DNA of 63,811 bases from Chlorobaculum sp. 24CR (GTDB lineage: Bacteria > Bacteroidota > Chlorobiia > Chlorobiales > Chlorobiaceae), in the NCBI RefSeq assembly GCF_004118635.1, contig NZ_SDGU01000006.1, positions 1 to 63,811 of the forward strand. The letters are read 5' to 3'. Under the pieces are notes generated by a model, which saw only the letters and a list, made by a program, of their open reading frames with translations, was not told the origin of the DNA and did not search any database. Positions 54,789-63,429 of this stretch are shown piece by piece (position 1 is the stretch's first letter; each line of letters starts with the position of its first letter). The position numbers and the translations under genes were made by a program.

Positions 54789-55715
54789 TCATCGCTCGAA
54801 ACCGATTCCTGTTCTCAGCACAAGATCACGAATCGCTTGCATGGCCATAACGAAATCGGGAAATTCTCTTTCTCTGGCGTAAGAAACGCCCCTGACAAAC
54901 GTATCGTATTCTGTTTGATATTCTCGGTCGGCTTCCAGACATTCCATCATCTTCCTGAATTTTTCTCCAATCGACAAACCAGAGAGTGACGATGCCCTCC
55001 GGTCATCCGCCCGCATAGCATTTGCAACAAGGACGGGAAATTGTTCGTCTGCCAAAGCTCGATGTTTCAGTAACGCCAGATCATGAAGATGCCGAACAAG
55101 CGATGGATCATCTTTTTCATCTCCCCTTACTCTGGCCGGAATTCGCCACGCCAGAGCGCTCAGTTTATCAGCAGCACTTTCAACGGGATCGATACAGGCT
55201 ATACGCTCAACCTCGGGCTGCCTGTTGTAAGCTGCATTCACAAAAGAAAAAACAGACAAAAGAATCCCCGGATACTGAGGTGCTCGAACGGCAATTTCAA
55301 TCTGCACATAGGGTCGCAGTGCAGCAGGCTGATTGAAATGGCTTGGGTAGTCGAACTCGAAAGCAAGAAGACGATTGTCGTTTCTTGCTCTCACTTGCGC
55401 GTCTGAAATGGCAAATCCGGACTCGCGCAAATGAGCAAGCACCACTTTTTTGAAATCAGAAAGCGCCTTTCGGCTTTGCTGGTCTTGCGGTGCAATCACC
55501 CTGAAATCCACATCCTCTGAAAAACGCTCGATGAGCTTGTGAGCCTTAGACAGAGCTGTACCACCAGTGAAGATCAATTCAAAACCTTCATATCTGAACG
55601 CGGCCAGAGCCGCCACAACCTGCGTTACAAACCAATCCTTTTCAATAAACGAAGGATCGATTCCCATGAGAAGCGAAATCTCTTCGAGTTCGGTTTGCTC
55701 AGGTCGTGCGTTCAT
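54789..55715 (-). CDS. AbiEii/AbiGii-type nucleotidyltransferase toxin
   Basis: A 308-residue nucleotidyltransferase of the AbiEii family. Catalytic motif GGTALSKAH (residues 51-59) and SEDVDF (Asp68, Asp70) form the NTase metal site, with the conserved EKDWFV upstream and ADKLSALAWR further on. Family toxins modify tRNA acceptor ends and abort phage infection. Its start overlaps the 3' end of the AbiEi-like gene by 17 bp, the usual antitoxin-toxin order. Other outcomes are possible since some homologues are called only 'nucleotidyl transferase'. Confidence 0.9.
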   Translation of the reverse strand: MNARPEQTELEEISLLMGIDPSFIEKDWFVTQVVAALAAFRYEGFELIFTGGTALSKAHKLIERFSEDVDFRVIAPQDQQSRKALSDFKKVVLAHLRESGFAISDAQVRARNDNRLLAFEFDYPSHFNQPAALRPYVQIEIAVRAPQYPGILLSVFSFVNAAYNRQPEVERIACIDPVESAADKLSALAWRIPARVRGDEKDDPSLVRHLHDLALLKHRALADEQFPVLVANAMRADDRRASSLSGLSIGEKFRKMMECLEADREYQTEYDTFVRGVSYAREREFPDFVMAMQAIRDLVLRTGIGFER

Positions 55716-56112
55716 AGCTGATCAATGCTCCGCGGTATCCAAGTTTTCGGTTTATGCGGCCTTTCACGCCAATCAGGCGGCCTGTGGGAACCTGGGTCGT
55801 CTTTCCGGCATTGTAAGCCTCTTCCAGACGGGACGGCGCGGTTTCTATGCCGAGACGTTGCAGAGCCTCTTTTGCAAGGACAGGCAATGGGGCGACCGGA
55901 ACCGTCTCGCCGTTTATCGGAGATTTTTTCGCCCTGGCATACACGCCGTACCCCAAACGGATAAGGCTCCCTTTTTTTGTCAGAATTCTGAGTACCCGGC
56001 CCACCTGATCGTAATCGCTAATGTCGCTGAAATCATCACGCACAAAAACAGCACTCTTCTTCCTCGCGATTCTCGCCATGATCCTGTACTCGATAGTTCC
56101 GTACTTACTCAT
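55699..56112 (-). CDS. AbiEi-like antitoxin (DUF6088-type)
   Basis: A 137-residue protein with an N-terminal winged helix (MSKYGTIEYRIMARIARKKSAVFVRDDFSD...VGRVLRILTKKGSLIRLGYGVY) and the short C-terminal region of AbiEi/DUF6088 antitoxins. It is the transcriptional autoregulator and antitoxin of the downstream AbiEii toxin. Its promoter contains an exact TAnnTTTG element. The length is shorter than full AbiEi, as in the DUF6088 branch. Confidence 0.87.
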   Translation of the reverse strand: MSKYGTIEYRIMARIARKKSAVFVRDDFSDISDYDQVGRVLRILTKKGSLIRLGYGVYARAKKSPINGETVPVAPLPVLAKEALQRLGIETAPSRLEEAYNAGKTTQVPTGRLIGVKGRINRKLGYRGALISYERTT

Positions 56113-56159
56113 ATAATTATCGTTAGTTATGCTTGCATAAATACGACAGTGCCAATACG

Positions 56160-56167
56160 CAAAGATA
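56160..56167 (-). promoter_or_regulatory. -7 element of the AbiE operon
   Basis: TATCTTTG on the minus strand (exact TAnnTTTG), 47 bp before the antitoxin ATG. The leader has AT-rich inverted segments that might be AbiEi operators. Confidence 0.55.
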
Positions 56168-56195
56168 CGACATCTTAGTGGACATAAAAAACGAT

Positions 56196-56522
56196 TCAGG
56201 CATCGGCGGGTTTCTTTTTCGGCTCCAGCCTGATCACCAATTCACAGCCAACCGCCTCGGCATATTTCCTCAGCGTGGCGATGGATGGCGCATGTTGGCT
56301 GCCGCCCTCCAGCCGGGAGATTGCGCTTTTGGTCGTGCCGATCTTGCTGGCGACCGCTTCCTGCGTCATGCCGGAGTTCTTCCGCGCTTCGAGCAGTTCC
56401 CGGATCAGCGCGTACTTCGGCCCAAGCGCTTCATACTCCTTGCGAAACTCCTCGTTTTCAAGATCCTTCTTGATAGCTGCCGCAACATCATAGCGCACCG
56501 GCTGATATTTCAAATCTTCCAT
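56196..56522 (-). CDS. XRE-family helix-turn-helix regulator (orphan HigA-like)
   Basis: A 108-residue protein. The N-terminal 35 residues are charged. The HTH (residues about 45-100) reads MTQEAVASKIGTTKSAISRLEGG...SIATLRKYAEAVGCELVIRL, typical of antitoxins in higBA/relBE-like loci. No intact toxin precedes it; only a short in-frame remnant with toxin-like ending lies upstream. It may be an orphan antitoxin or an independent regulator. Ribosome binding site: GAGGGAGCC. Confidence 0.87.
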   Translation of the reverse strand: MEDLKYQPVRYDVAAAIKKDLENEEFRKEYEALGPKYALIRELLEARKNSGMTQEAVASKIGTTKSAISRLEGGSQHAPSIATLRKYAEAVGCELVIRLEPKKKPADA

Positions 56523-56844
56523 CGGCTCCCTCTTTCATTCGCTTGAGTGCTATCATAAGTTCTTTTTGAGACGTTGCTCATGACCATAGTTAGCAAACGC
56601 GCTAACCATTTAAAAGCAAGTCCCGGAAAAAAAGTCAGGGCAGACACGCCGATCCGCTCCCGCGAAATCGCCAGCGGAAACTGTTTTTTTGGAAAAATGG
56701 CCGATAAATCGTAACAATCGTTAATCGCGAAATCGAAACGGATTCGTGGCCGGTTTCCGGCGGAAGGTGTTCCGGGGAAAGGAGGAACCGTGAATTCTGC
56801 TTACCTTGCCTGTAACTCTGCAATCACGAACGAGCAACACAACC
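56523..56844. other. Spacer with possible remnant of a toxin 3' end
   Basis: Upstream of the XRE gene, minus-strand codons reading SQKELMIALKRMKEGA run into the XRE start region, resembling the C-terminal end of HigB/RelE-type toxins, but a TGA lies just before them and no full gene exists. The rest has no recognisable feature. The upstream region of the metC-like gene (plus strand) lies at the right end. Confidence 0.35.
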
Positions 56845-57987
56845 ATGCACTTTGAAACCATCGCTATTCACGACAGCAATTCGCCGGAATCCTGCGCCGG
56901 ATCGGTGACGCCGCCGGTGTATCAGACCTCGACCTTCGCACGACCCAGCCTCGACGAACGGGGCGAATTCTTCTACTCGCGCATCGGCAACCCGACGCGC
57001 TCGGCGCTCGAATCGACCCTCGCGCTGCTTGAAAACGGCAAGTACGCCACCACCTTCGCCTCCGGCGTGGCGGCGATGATGGGCGCGTTGCAGGTGCTCA
57101 AGCCGGGCGACCACGTCGTCTCCAGCCTCGACGTTTATGGCGGCAGCTACCGCATTTTCGAGCAGCTCATGCGCCCGTGGGGGGTCGAGACCTCCTACGC
57201 GGCGAGCGAGGCGACCGAGAGCTATCGGGAGTGCATCCGCCCGGAAACCCGCATGATCTGGGTCGAAACGCCCTCCAACCCGCTTTTGCAGCTTTGCGAC
57301 ATCCGCGCGCTCACCGCCATCGCCAATGAGCGCGGCATCGTGCTCGCTGTCGATAACACCTTCGCCAGTCCGTACTTCCAGCGCCCGCTCGACCTCGGAG
57401 CGCACGTCGTCGTGCACTCGACAACGAAGTACCTCGGTGGCCACAGCGACGTGATCGGCGGTGCGGTCGTCGTGTCGGACGACCGGCTGCACCTCGCCGT
57501 CCGCAACTACCAGGGCGCGGCGGGCGCGATCCCCGGCCCGTGGGACTCGTGGCTGATCTCGCGTGGCGTGAAAACGCTGAAAATCCGCATGGAGGAGCAC
57601 CAGAAAAACGCGCTGCATCTGGCGCGAACGCTCGAAAAGCATCCGGCGGTGAGCCGCGTCATCTACCCCGGCCTGCCGTCGCACCCGCAGCACAAGCTGG
57701 CCAAGGCGCAGATGAGCGGCTTCGGCGGCATGGTAACTATCGCGCTCGCGGGCGGACTTCCGGCGGCGCGCAAGATGATCGACAGCCTGCGCCTCTTCGC
57801 CATCGCCGACAGCCTCGGCGGCGTGGAGTCGCTCGTCGCCTCTCCGGCGCGCATGACCTTCGGCCCGCTGAGTCAGGCCGAGCGCCTTCGCCGCGCCTGC
57901 ACCGACGATCTGGTGCGGCTGTCGGTCGGCATTGAAAACGCGGAGGATCTCGAAGCGGACCTCCTGCAAGCCCTTGCAACTATCTAA
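56845..57987 (+). CDS. Cystathionine beta/gamma-lyase-family PLP enzyme
   Basis: A 380-residue Cys/Met metabolism PLP enzyme: [40 protein letters not shown] and the PLP lysine in [16 protein letters not shown]. The start ATG at 56845 ([10 protein letters not shown]) suits the family; thirteen upstream in-frame codons are unlikely. It is 11 bp before cysK, forming a sulfur-amino-acid operon, so it may be a lyase recycling cystathionine or making sulfide, but the reaction direction is not decidable. Confidence 0.9.
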   Translation: MHFETIAIHDSNSPESCAGSVTPPVYQTSTFARPSLDERGEFFYSRIGNPTRSALESTLALLENGKYATTFASGVAAMMGALQVLKPGDHVVSSLDVYGGSYRIFEQLMRPWGVETSYAASEATESYRECIRPETRMIWVETPSNPLLQLCDIRALTAIANERGIVLAVDNTFASPYFQRPLDLGAHVVVHSTTKYLGGHSDVIGGAVVVSDDRLHLAVRNYQGAAGAIPGPWDSWLISRGVKTLKIRMEEHQKNALHLARTLEKHPAVSRVIYPGLPSHPQHKLAKAQMSGFGGMVTIALAGGLPAARKMIDSLRLFAIADSLGGVESLVASPARMTFGPLSQAERLRRACTDDLVRLSVGIENAEDLEADLLQALATI

Positions 57988-57998
57988 ATTTTAACGAC

Positions 57999-58931
57999 AT
58001 GGCCATCATCTCAAATATCACGAGCACCATCGGACGCACACCCTTGGTGCGGCTCAACAAGCTCGCCGAGGGCGTCGAAGCCGACATTCTCCTCAAGCTC
58101 GAATTCTTCAACCCGCTCGGCAGCGTGAAGGATCGCATCGGGCGAGCGATGATCGAGGCCGCCGAAGCCGAGGGCAAGATCGACGCCCGGACGCTCATCG
58201 TCGAGCCGACCAGCGGCAACACCGGCATTGCGCTCGCCTTCGTCTGCGCCCAGCGCGGCTACCGGCTGCTGCTCACGATGCCCGAAACCATGAGCGTCGA
58301 GCGGCGCAAGCTCTTGCGCTACCTCGGCGCGGAGCTGGTGCTCACACCCGGCGCACAGGGGATGAAGGGGGCCATCGAGGAGGCGGCGCGGATCGTGGAA
58401 GCTGAAAAGAACAGCTTCAACCCCGGCCAGTTCAGCAATCCGGCCAACCCCCGGATTCACCAGGCCACCACCGGCCCCGAACTCTGGAACGACACCGAAG
58501 GGCGGGTTGACATGCTCGTCTCAGGCGTCGGCACGGGCGGCACCATCACCGGAACCTCGCGCTTCATCAAGGCGCTGAAGCCCGGCTTTAAGAGCATCGC
58601 CGTCGAACCGGCGGCATCGCCGGTGCTGTCCGGCGGCGCGGCAGGCCCGCACAAAATCCAGGGCATCGGCGCGGGCTTCGTACCCAACGTGCTCGACGTG
58701 TCGCTGCTCGACGAGGTGGTGACGGTGAGCAACGAGGATGCCATATCGACGGCGCGCGCACTGGCCACGCAGGAAGGAATTCTCTGCGGCATCTCGTCGG
58801 GCGCGGCGGTTCACGCCGCTATCGAAGTGGCGAAGCGCTCGTCGTCGGCAGGCAAAACCATCGTCGCCATCATCCCCAGCACCGGCGAACGCTACCTCAG
58901 CACCGCGCTCTTCGAGGGCGTGGAGGCGTGA
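57999..58931 (+). CDS. cysK: Cysteine synthase A (O-acetylserine sulfhydrylase)
   Basis: A 310-residue PLP fold type II enzyme fixing sulfide into cysteine. The PLP lysine is in [11 protein letters not shown], the substrate loop is [30 protein letters not shown] is the CysK signature, and the phosphate cup is [11 protein letters not shown]. All active residues are present. Second gene of the operon with the PLP lyase. It suits an organism living on sulfide. Confidence 0.95.
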   Translation: MAIISNITSTIGRTPLVRLNKLAEGVEADILLKLEFFNPLGSVKDRIGRAMIEAAEAEGKIDARTLIVEPTSGNTGIALAFVCAQRGYRLLLTMPETMSVERRKLLRYLGAELVLTPGAQGMKGAIEEAARIVEAEKNSFNPGQFSNPANPRIHQATTGPELWNDTEGRVDMLVSGVGTGGTITGTSRFIKALKPGFKSIAVEPAASPVLSGGAAGPHKIQGIGAGFVPNVLDVSLLDEVVTVSNEDAISTARALATQEGILCGISSGAAVHAAIEVAKRSSSAGKTIVAIIPSTGERYLSTALFEGVEA

Positions 58932-58945
58932 AAAAACGCTCTTAC

Positions 58946-59017
58946 ATTCAGTCGGGTTTCAACCCGGCGGACATTCCAAACTCCTACATTCACATTGCCC
59001 CGGCTTTCAAGCCGGGG
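58946..59017. repeat. Double-hairpin dispersed repeat (family B), copy 2
   Basis: CGGGTTTCAACCCG and CCCCGGCTTTCAAGCCGGGG hairpins are joined by a linker containing ATTCACATTG, matching 4828-4899. It lies just after cysK. Confidence 0.78.
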
Positions 59018-59109
59018 TTCGACAGAATAGCGACCACCCTTCTTCTGGTTTCGGTCTGTCATTATGACTCCGGCAACAAAAAACCGCAATCGAGGCTGTA
59101 GTAAAATAT

Positions 59110-59174
59110 TGGGCTAAAGCCCTGATTCATTTTATCTTATCCGCATACCCCGGACTGAAGTCCGGGGCAATTGT
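59110..59174. repeat. Related double-hairpin repeat (GGGCTAAAGCCC / CCCCGGACT variant)
   Basis: GGGCTAAAGCCC and CCCCGGACTGAAGTCCGGGG are spaced like the family B element but differ in sequence. It is probably a sister family. Non-coding, upstream of thiS. Confidence 0.65.
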
Positions 59175-59221
59175 TTAAACGTTTTAATGGGCGGAGCAAT
59201 AACTCTCGCACGTACATTTCG

Positions 59222-59252
59222 TTTTGACGCCAGCGCGGAACGAGTATCTTTG
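59222..59252 (+). promoter_or_regulatory. thiSGHF operon promoter
   Basis: TATCTTTG (59245-59252) is an exact TAnnTTTG element and TTTTG at 59222-59226 lies 18 bp upstream, the -33/-7 spacing expected. The leader to thiS is about 50 nt, too short for a TPP riboswitch. Confidence 0.75.
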
Positions 59253-59308
59253 TGCTCTTGTTTCTTTGATTATCTTTAAGTTTTTTTCAGGATTTTCTGA
59301 CCTTCGCC

Positions 59309-59518
59309 ATGTCCACGATCCACATCACCCTGAACGGCCAAAAGCGCGAACTCCCCTCCGGCTCGTCGGTCGCCGACCTGCTGAAGCTGGAGAGCGCGGA
59401 CTCGCTGAAGGTAGCTGTCGTGGTCAACGAGCAGATCGTTCGCCCCGATGACCGCGCTTCGCATCTGTTGCAGAAGAGCGACCAGGTCGAAATTCTTGTC
59501 TTCGCTGGCGGCGGATAA
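59309..59518 (+). CDS. thiS: Sulfur carrier protein ThiS
   Basis: A 69-residue ubiquitin-like protein ([21 protein letters not shown]...) ending in FAGGG, whose terminal Gly is adenylated by ThiF and made into a thiocarboxylate, the sulfur donor for the thiazole ring. It is the first gene of the operon. Confidence 0.93.
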   Translation: MSTIHITLNGQKRELPSGSSVADLLKLESADSLKVAVVVNEQIVRPDDRASHLLQKSDQVEILVFAGGG

Positions 59519-59561
59519 TGGCCGTCCGCACATCCATCCCATTTGTTTTCAGTCTGACCCC

Positions 59562-60341
59562 ATGAATGCACTTCGCTTAGGCTCATACACCTTCTCATCC
59601 CGGCTGATTCTCGGCACCGGCAAGTTCAGCAGCGTTCCGGCGATGATCGAGGCCGTCCGCGCCTCGAAGGCGCAGCTCGTCACGGTCGCCCTGCGGCGCT
59701 TCAATCGCGAGCAGGCCGAGGACGATCTGTTCGGCCCACTGTCCGAAATCGAGGGCCTGACGCTGATGCCCAACACCTCCGGCGCAGCCACGGCCAAAGA
59801 GGCCGTCAAAGCGGCGCACATCTCGCGCGAGCTTTCCGGCAGCCCGTTCATCAAGGTGGAGATTCACCCGAATCCGCATCACCTGATGCCCGACCCCATC
59901 GAGACCTGGGAGGCGTGCAAAATTCTCGCCGCCGAGGGGTTCATCGTCATGCCCTACATCCCGGCTGACCCGGTGCTGGCCAAGCGGCTCGAAGAGGTGG
60001 GGTGCAGCTCGGTGATGCCGCTCGGTTCGGCCATCGGCAGCGGGCAGGGGCTTTCGACCTCGGCGATGGTGCAGCTCATCATCCGCGAAAGCTCGATTCC
60101 GGTGATTGTCGATGCGGGCCTCCGCTCGCCGTCGGAGGCGTGCGCGGCGATGGAGATGGGGTGCGCGGCGGTGCTGGTCAACAGCGCGATTGCCGTCGCC
60201 CGCGATCCGGCGGCGATGGCGAGCGCCTTCGCCAAAGCGGTCGAGGCGGGCTACGACGCCCGCAACGCCGGGCTGATGCCGCGCTCCGGCTCGGCGGTGG
60301 CCACCAGCCCGCTCACCTCGTTCCTCGGAGCCTCGTCATGA
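59562..60341 (+). CDS. thiG: Thiazole synthase ThiG
   Basis: A 259-residue TIM barrel forming the thiazole phosphate from DXP, dehydroglycine and ThiS thiocarboxylate. Signatures: [39 protein letters not shown], the phosphate loop [11 protein letters not shown] and [11 protein letters not shown]. Start: ATG at 59562 ([11 protein letters not shown]). Stop overlaps the thiH start (ATGA). Confidence 0.96.
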   Translation: MNALRLGSYTFSSRLILGTGKFSSVPAMIEAVRASKAQLVTVALRRFNREQAEDDLFGPLSEIEGLTLMPNTSGAATAKEAVKAAHISRELSGSPFIKVEIHPNPHHLMPDPIETWEACKILAAEGFIVMPYIPADPVLAKRLEEVGCSSVMPLGSAIGSGQGLSTSAMVQLIIRESSIPVIVDAGLRSPSEACAAMEMGCAAVLVNSAIAVARDPAAMASAFAKAVEAGYDARNAGLMPRSGSAVATSPLTSFLGASS

Positions 60342-61405
60342 TCGCGCTTCCCGCATGGCTGACGGACGAGCGGCTCTCGGCGGAGATCGAGCCGCTGTTG
60401 CGGCAAACGGACGCCGAGTCGCTCGAACGGCTCGCCGCCGAAGCGCAGGCGGCCACCCTGCGACGTTTCGGGCGCATCATTTCGCTCTACGCGCCGCTCT
60501 ACCTCTCCAACTTCTGTTCGAGCGGCTGCGTCTATTGCGGCTTCGCGTCAGACAGAACCTCGCCGCGCCGCAAGCTCGATGCGGGCGAGATCGAAAAGGA
60601 GCTGCTCGCGATGAAGGCGCTCGGCATCGGCGACGTGCTGTTGCTCACCGGCGAGCGCACCAGCGCGGCTGGATTCGACTATCTGCGCCGCGCGGTTGAA
60701 CTTACAGCCCGGATCATGCCGCGCGTCGCCATCGAGGCGTTCCCGATGAGCGTTGCCGAATACCGCGCGCTCGCCGAGTGCGGCTGCACCGGCCTGACGA
60801 TTTATCAGGAGACCTACGATCCGGAGAATTACGAAAAGCTGCACCGCTGGGGGCCAAAGCGCGACTTCCTCGAACGGCTCGAAACGCCGGAACGCGCCCT
60901 CACCGGCGGCATCCGTAGCGTCGGCATCGGCGCGCTGCTCGGCCTGTCGGAGCCGGTCGGCGAAGCGCTCGCCCTGTTACGCCACGCGAGGTATTTGTGT
61001 AAGACGTACTGGAAGGCGGGCGTCTCGGTCTCGTTCCCGCGCATCCGTCCGCAGGAGGGCGGCTTCCAGCCCGCCTACGAGGTGGACGACCGCTTCCTGG
61101 CGAGAATGATTATGGCGTTCAGAACGACGATGCCCGACATCGATCTGGTGCTCTCGACGCGCGAAAGCCCGGCCTTCCGCGACGGCATGGCGGGCCTCGG
61201 CATCACCCGCATGAGCATCGCCAGCCGCACCACCGTCGGCGGCTACGTCGAGGCGGAGACAGCCGGAGCGAGCCAGTTCGAGGTGAGCGACGACCGGAGC
61301 GCCGAGGCGTTCTGCGCCGCCCTGCGGGCAAAAAATCTGGAACCGGTCTTCAAAAACTGGGACGCGGCCTACAACAACCCGCTGCCCGCGGAGGAGCGGG
61401 CGTGA
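60338..61405 (+). CDS. thiH: 2-iminoacetate (dehydroglycine) synthase ThiH
   Basis: A 355-residue radical SAM enzyme splitting tyrosine to supply dehydroglycine for ThiG. The iron-sulfur motif CSSGCVYC (Cys60, Cys64, Cys67) is present, followed by [16 protein letters not shown] and the C-terminal [16 protein letters not shown] overlap with thiG and GTGA overlap with thiF show tight coupling. Use of ThiH rather than oxidase ThiO fits an anaerobe. Confidence 0.95.
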   Translation: MIALPAWLTDERLSAEIEPLLRQTDAESLERLAAEAQAATLRRFGRIISLYAPLYLSNFCSSGCVYCGFASDRTSPRRKLDAGEIEKELLAMKALGIGDVLLLTGERTSAAGFDYLRRAVELTARIMPRVAIEAFPMSVAEYRALAECGCTGLTIYQETYDPENYEKLHRWGPKRDFLERLETPERALTGGIRSVGIGALLGLSEPVGEALALLRHARYLCKTYWKAGVSVSFPRIRPQEGGFQPAYEVDDRFLARMIMAFRTTMPDIDLVLSTRESPAFRDGMAGLGITRMSIASRTTVGGYVEAETAGASQFEVSDDRSAEAFCAALRAKNLEPVFKNWDAAYNNPLPAEERA

Positions 61406-62139
61406 GCCTCAGCAACGAGCAGCGCCAGCGCTACGCCCGCCACCTCGCCCTGCCGGAAGTCGGCGAAGCGGGCCAGGAGAAGCTGCTCGGCTCGAAGGTG
61501 CTGGTGATCGGCGCAGGCGGCCTCGGCTCGCCTGCCGCATTCTACCTCGCGGCGGCAGGCGTCGGCGCCATCGGCCTCATGGACGGCGACACGGTCGATC
61601 TCTCCAACCTCCAGCGCCAGATTCTGCACACAACCGCCTCGGTCGGCGCGAACAAAACGGAGTCGGCACGAGCGAGACTCGAAGCACTCGATCCGTCGAT
61701 CCGCATCGAAACTCACCCATTCCGCATAAGCGCCGAGAACGCGCCGGAAATCCTTGCCGGATACGACTTTATAATCGACGCCACGGACAATTTCGACTCC
61801 AAATTCCTCATCGCCCGCGCCTGCCACGAAGCGTCGAAACCATGGTCCCACGCCGGAATCTCCGACTTCCACGGCCAGACGATGACCGTCCTCCCCGGCC
61901 AAACCGCCTGCCTCCACTGCGTCTTCCACGAAGACGGCGCACCAGTTAGCGGCCTGCCGCAAGGCCCCATCGGCGCACTGCCGGGAGTCATCGGTTCCAT
62001 CCAGGCCATCGAAGCGATCAAATGCTTGCTCGGCATCGGTACGCTGCTGACGGATGCTCTGCTGACGTTCGATGCGCTGACGATGAGTTTTCGGAAAGTG
62101 ACGGTACGCCGCGACCCCGCCTGCCCGCTGTGCGGGTGA
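61402..62139 (+). CDS. thiF: ThiF/MoeB-family adenylyltransferase
   Basis: A 245-residue E1-like enzyme that adenylates ThiS. The ATP loop GAGGLGSPAAFYLAAAG, the DGDTVDLSNLQRQI segment, the zinc cysteines CLHC and CPLC, and the DFHGQT motif are present. It starts at GTG overlapping the thiH stop. The same fold serves MoeB, but the operon indicates ThiF. A second, diverged 3' end of a thiF/moeB gene exists at 63368-63429, suggesting recombination here. Confidence 0.94.
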   Translation: MSLSNEQRQRYARHLALPEVGEAGQEKLLGSKVLVIGAGGLGSPAAFYLAAAGVGAIGLMDGDTVDLSNLQRQILHTTASVGANKTESARARLEALDPSIRIETHPFRISAENAPEILAGYDFIIDATDNFDSKFLIARACHEASKPWSHAGISDFHGQTMTVLPGQTACLHCVFHEDGAPVSGLPQGPIGALPGVIGSIQAIEAIKCLLGIGTLLTDALLTFDALTMSFRKVTVRRDPACPLCG

Positions 62140-62297
62140 GATGTTGACGCGACGAGCCTCCTTTCGGGTCGATTTTTTTCAGGAACAGTCAAGAGGATTT
62201 CTTTGAAAATCCGGCGTACTCTTCGTACATAGAGCTGTAAGCCTCCCCCTACGGCTTGCGCACCTCTTACCGATCAACATTATTGATCCTGCACCCC

Positions 62298-63323
62298 ATG
62301 ACTGACCTGTCAAAGATGTATCCGCGCCTTCTGGCTGAGATCAAGGAACGCGTTCGATCCGCGCAGTACGAAGCGCTCAAGTCCGTCAACAAAGAGCTTG
62401 TCGGGCTTTATTGGGATATTGGGAGGATGATCGTGGAGCGGCAGGCTGAAGAAACATGGGGCAAAGCGGTTGTTCAACAACTGGCTGTCGATTTGCAAAA
62501 CGAGTTTCATGGAGTGGGCGGCTTTTCAGCCTCCAACCTTTGGCGCATGAAGGCTTTTTTTGAAGCGTACGCTGGTCAGAAAAAACTCGCACTACTGGTG
62601 CGAGAAATTGGCTGGAGCCACAATCTGGTCATTCTCGAACGTTGCAAGGATGCTCTCGAACGGGAGTTTTACATACGCATGACCCGAAAGTTCGGGTGGT
62701 CGAAGAGCATACTGATTCACCAGATCAGCAACCAGAGCTACGAGAAATCTCTGCTTGGGCAGACCAATTTCGATCAGGCTCTGACGCCGGAACTTCGTGC
62801 GCAGGCGAAACTTGCGGTGAAAGATGAATACACGTTCGATTTTCTGGAGTTGGCCGAAGAACACGGCGAGCGCGAGCTTGAGCGGGCGCTGATCGGAAAG
62901 ATAGAGTATTTTCTTCGGGCGATGGGCGGCATGTTCGCCTTTATGGGCAGCCAGTACCGGCTTGAAGTGGATGGCGACGAATATTTTATCGACCTGCTCC
63001 TTTTCCACCGGAGGCTCAAAGCGCTGGTTGCCATCGAGCTGAAGATCGGCAAATTCATGCCGGAATTCGTTGGCAAGATGCAGTTTTATCTGACGGCTCT
63101 TGACCGGCAGGTGCGGCAGGAGGACGAAAATCCCTCCATCGGCATCATCCTGTGCAAGGATAAAAATCGCACGGTTGTGGAATACGCCCTGCATGACGCC
63201 GGAAAGCCCATCGGCGTCGCAACCTACGAAATCACCAGAACACTTCCCAAGGAACTTCAAGGCCAATTGCCTTCGCCACAAGAGATTGCGCGTCTGCTGG
63301 AAGGGATCGAGGGGAAAAGGTGA
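62298..63323 (+). CDS. PDDEXK nuclease of the YhcG/DUF1016 family
   Basis: A 341-residue protein with the helical YhcG N-terminal domain (residues 1-150: KELVGLYWDIGRMIVERQ) and a C-terminal PD-(D/E)xK nuclease: Asp232 in FIDLLLFHRR and Glu247-x-Lys249 in VAIELKIGKF. Such proteins often accompany type I restriction or mobile elements; no partner is present here. The start is the ATG at 62298 (MTDLSKMYPRLL). It sits between thiF and a relic of another thiF 3' end, so it was probably brought in with a foreign segment. Confidence 0.9.
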   Translation: MTDLSKMYPRLLAEIKERVRSAQYEALKSVNKELVGLYWDIGRMIVERQAEETWGKAVVQQLAVDLQNEFHGVGGFSASNLWRMKAFFEAYAGQKKLALLVREIGWSHNLVILERCKDALEREFYIRMTRKFGWSKSILIHQISNQSYEKSLLGQTNFDQALTPELRAQAKLAVKDEYTFDFLELAEEHGERELERALIGKIEYFLRAMGGMFAFMGSQYRLEVDGDEYFIDLLLFHRRLKALVAIELKIGKFMPEFVGKMQFYLTALDRQVRQEDENPSIGIILCKDKNRTVVEYALHDAGKPIGVATYEITRTLPKELQGQLPSPQEIARLLEGIEGKR

Positions 63324-63367
63324 AGGAGAATTATTTTCTGCTCAATGGAGGAAATATTCGTTATCTG

Positions 63368-63429
63368 CTTACGATGAGCTTCCGCAAAATCACCGTGAGA
63401 CACGATAATGGATGTTGCTGTGCGGGTGA
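63368..63429 (+). pseudogene. Relic of a second thiF/moeB 3' end
   Basis: Translates as LTMSFRKITVRHDNGC and then, after allowing one missing base, LCG and a stop. It aligns with thiF codons at 62077-62139 (LTMSFRKVTVRRDPAC, then PLCG). Synonymous differences show divergence, not a recent duplication. There is no open frame upstream beyond a few codons. Confidence 0.75.

Noticed and set aside
59253-59308. TPP riboswitch before thiS
   Set aside because: The leader is only about 50 nt and lacks the conserved TPP aptamer motifs.
62077-63429. Target-site duplication from a transposon around the YhcG gene
   Set aside because: The two thiF ends differ at many synonymous sites, so they are diverged homologues, not a fresh duplication; no transposase or terminal inverted repeats are present.
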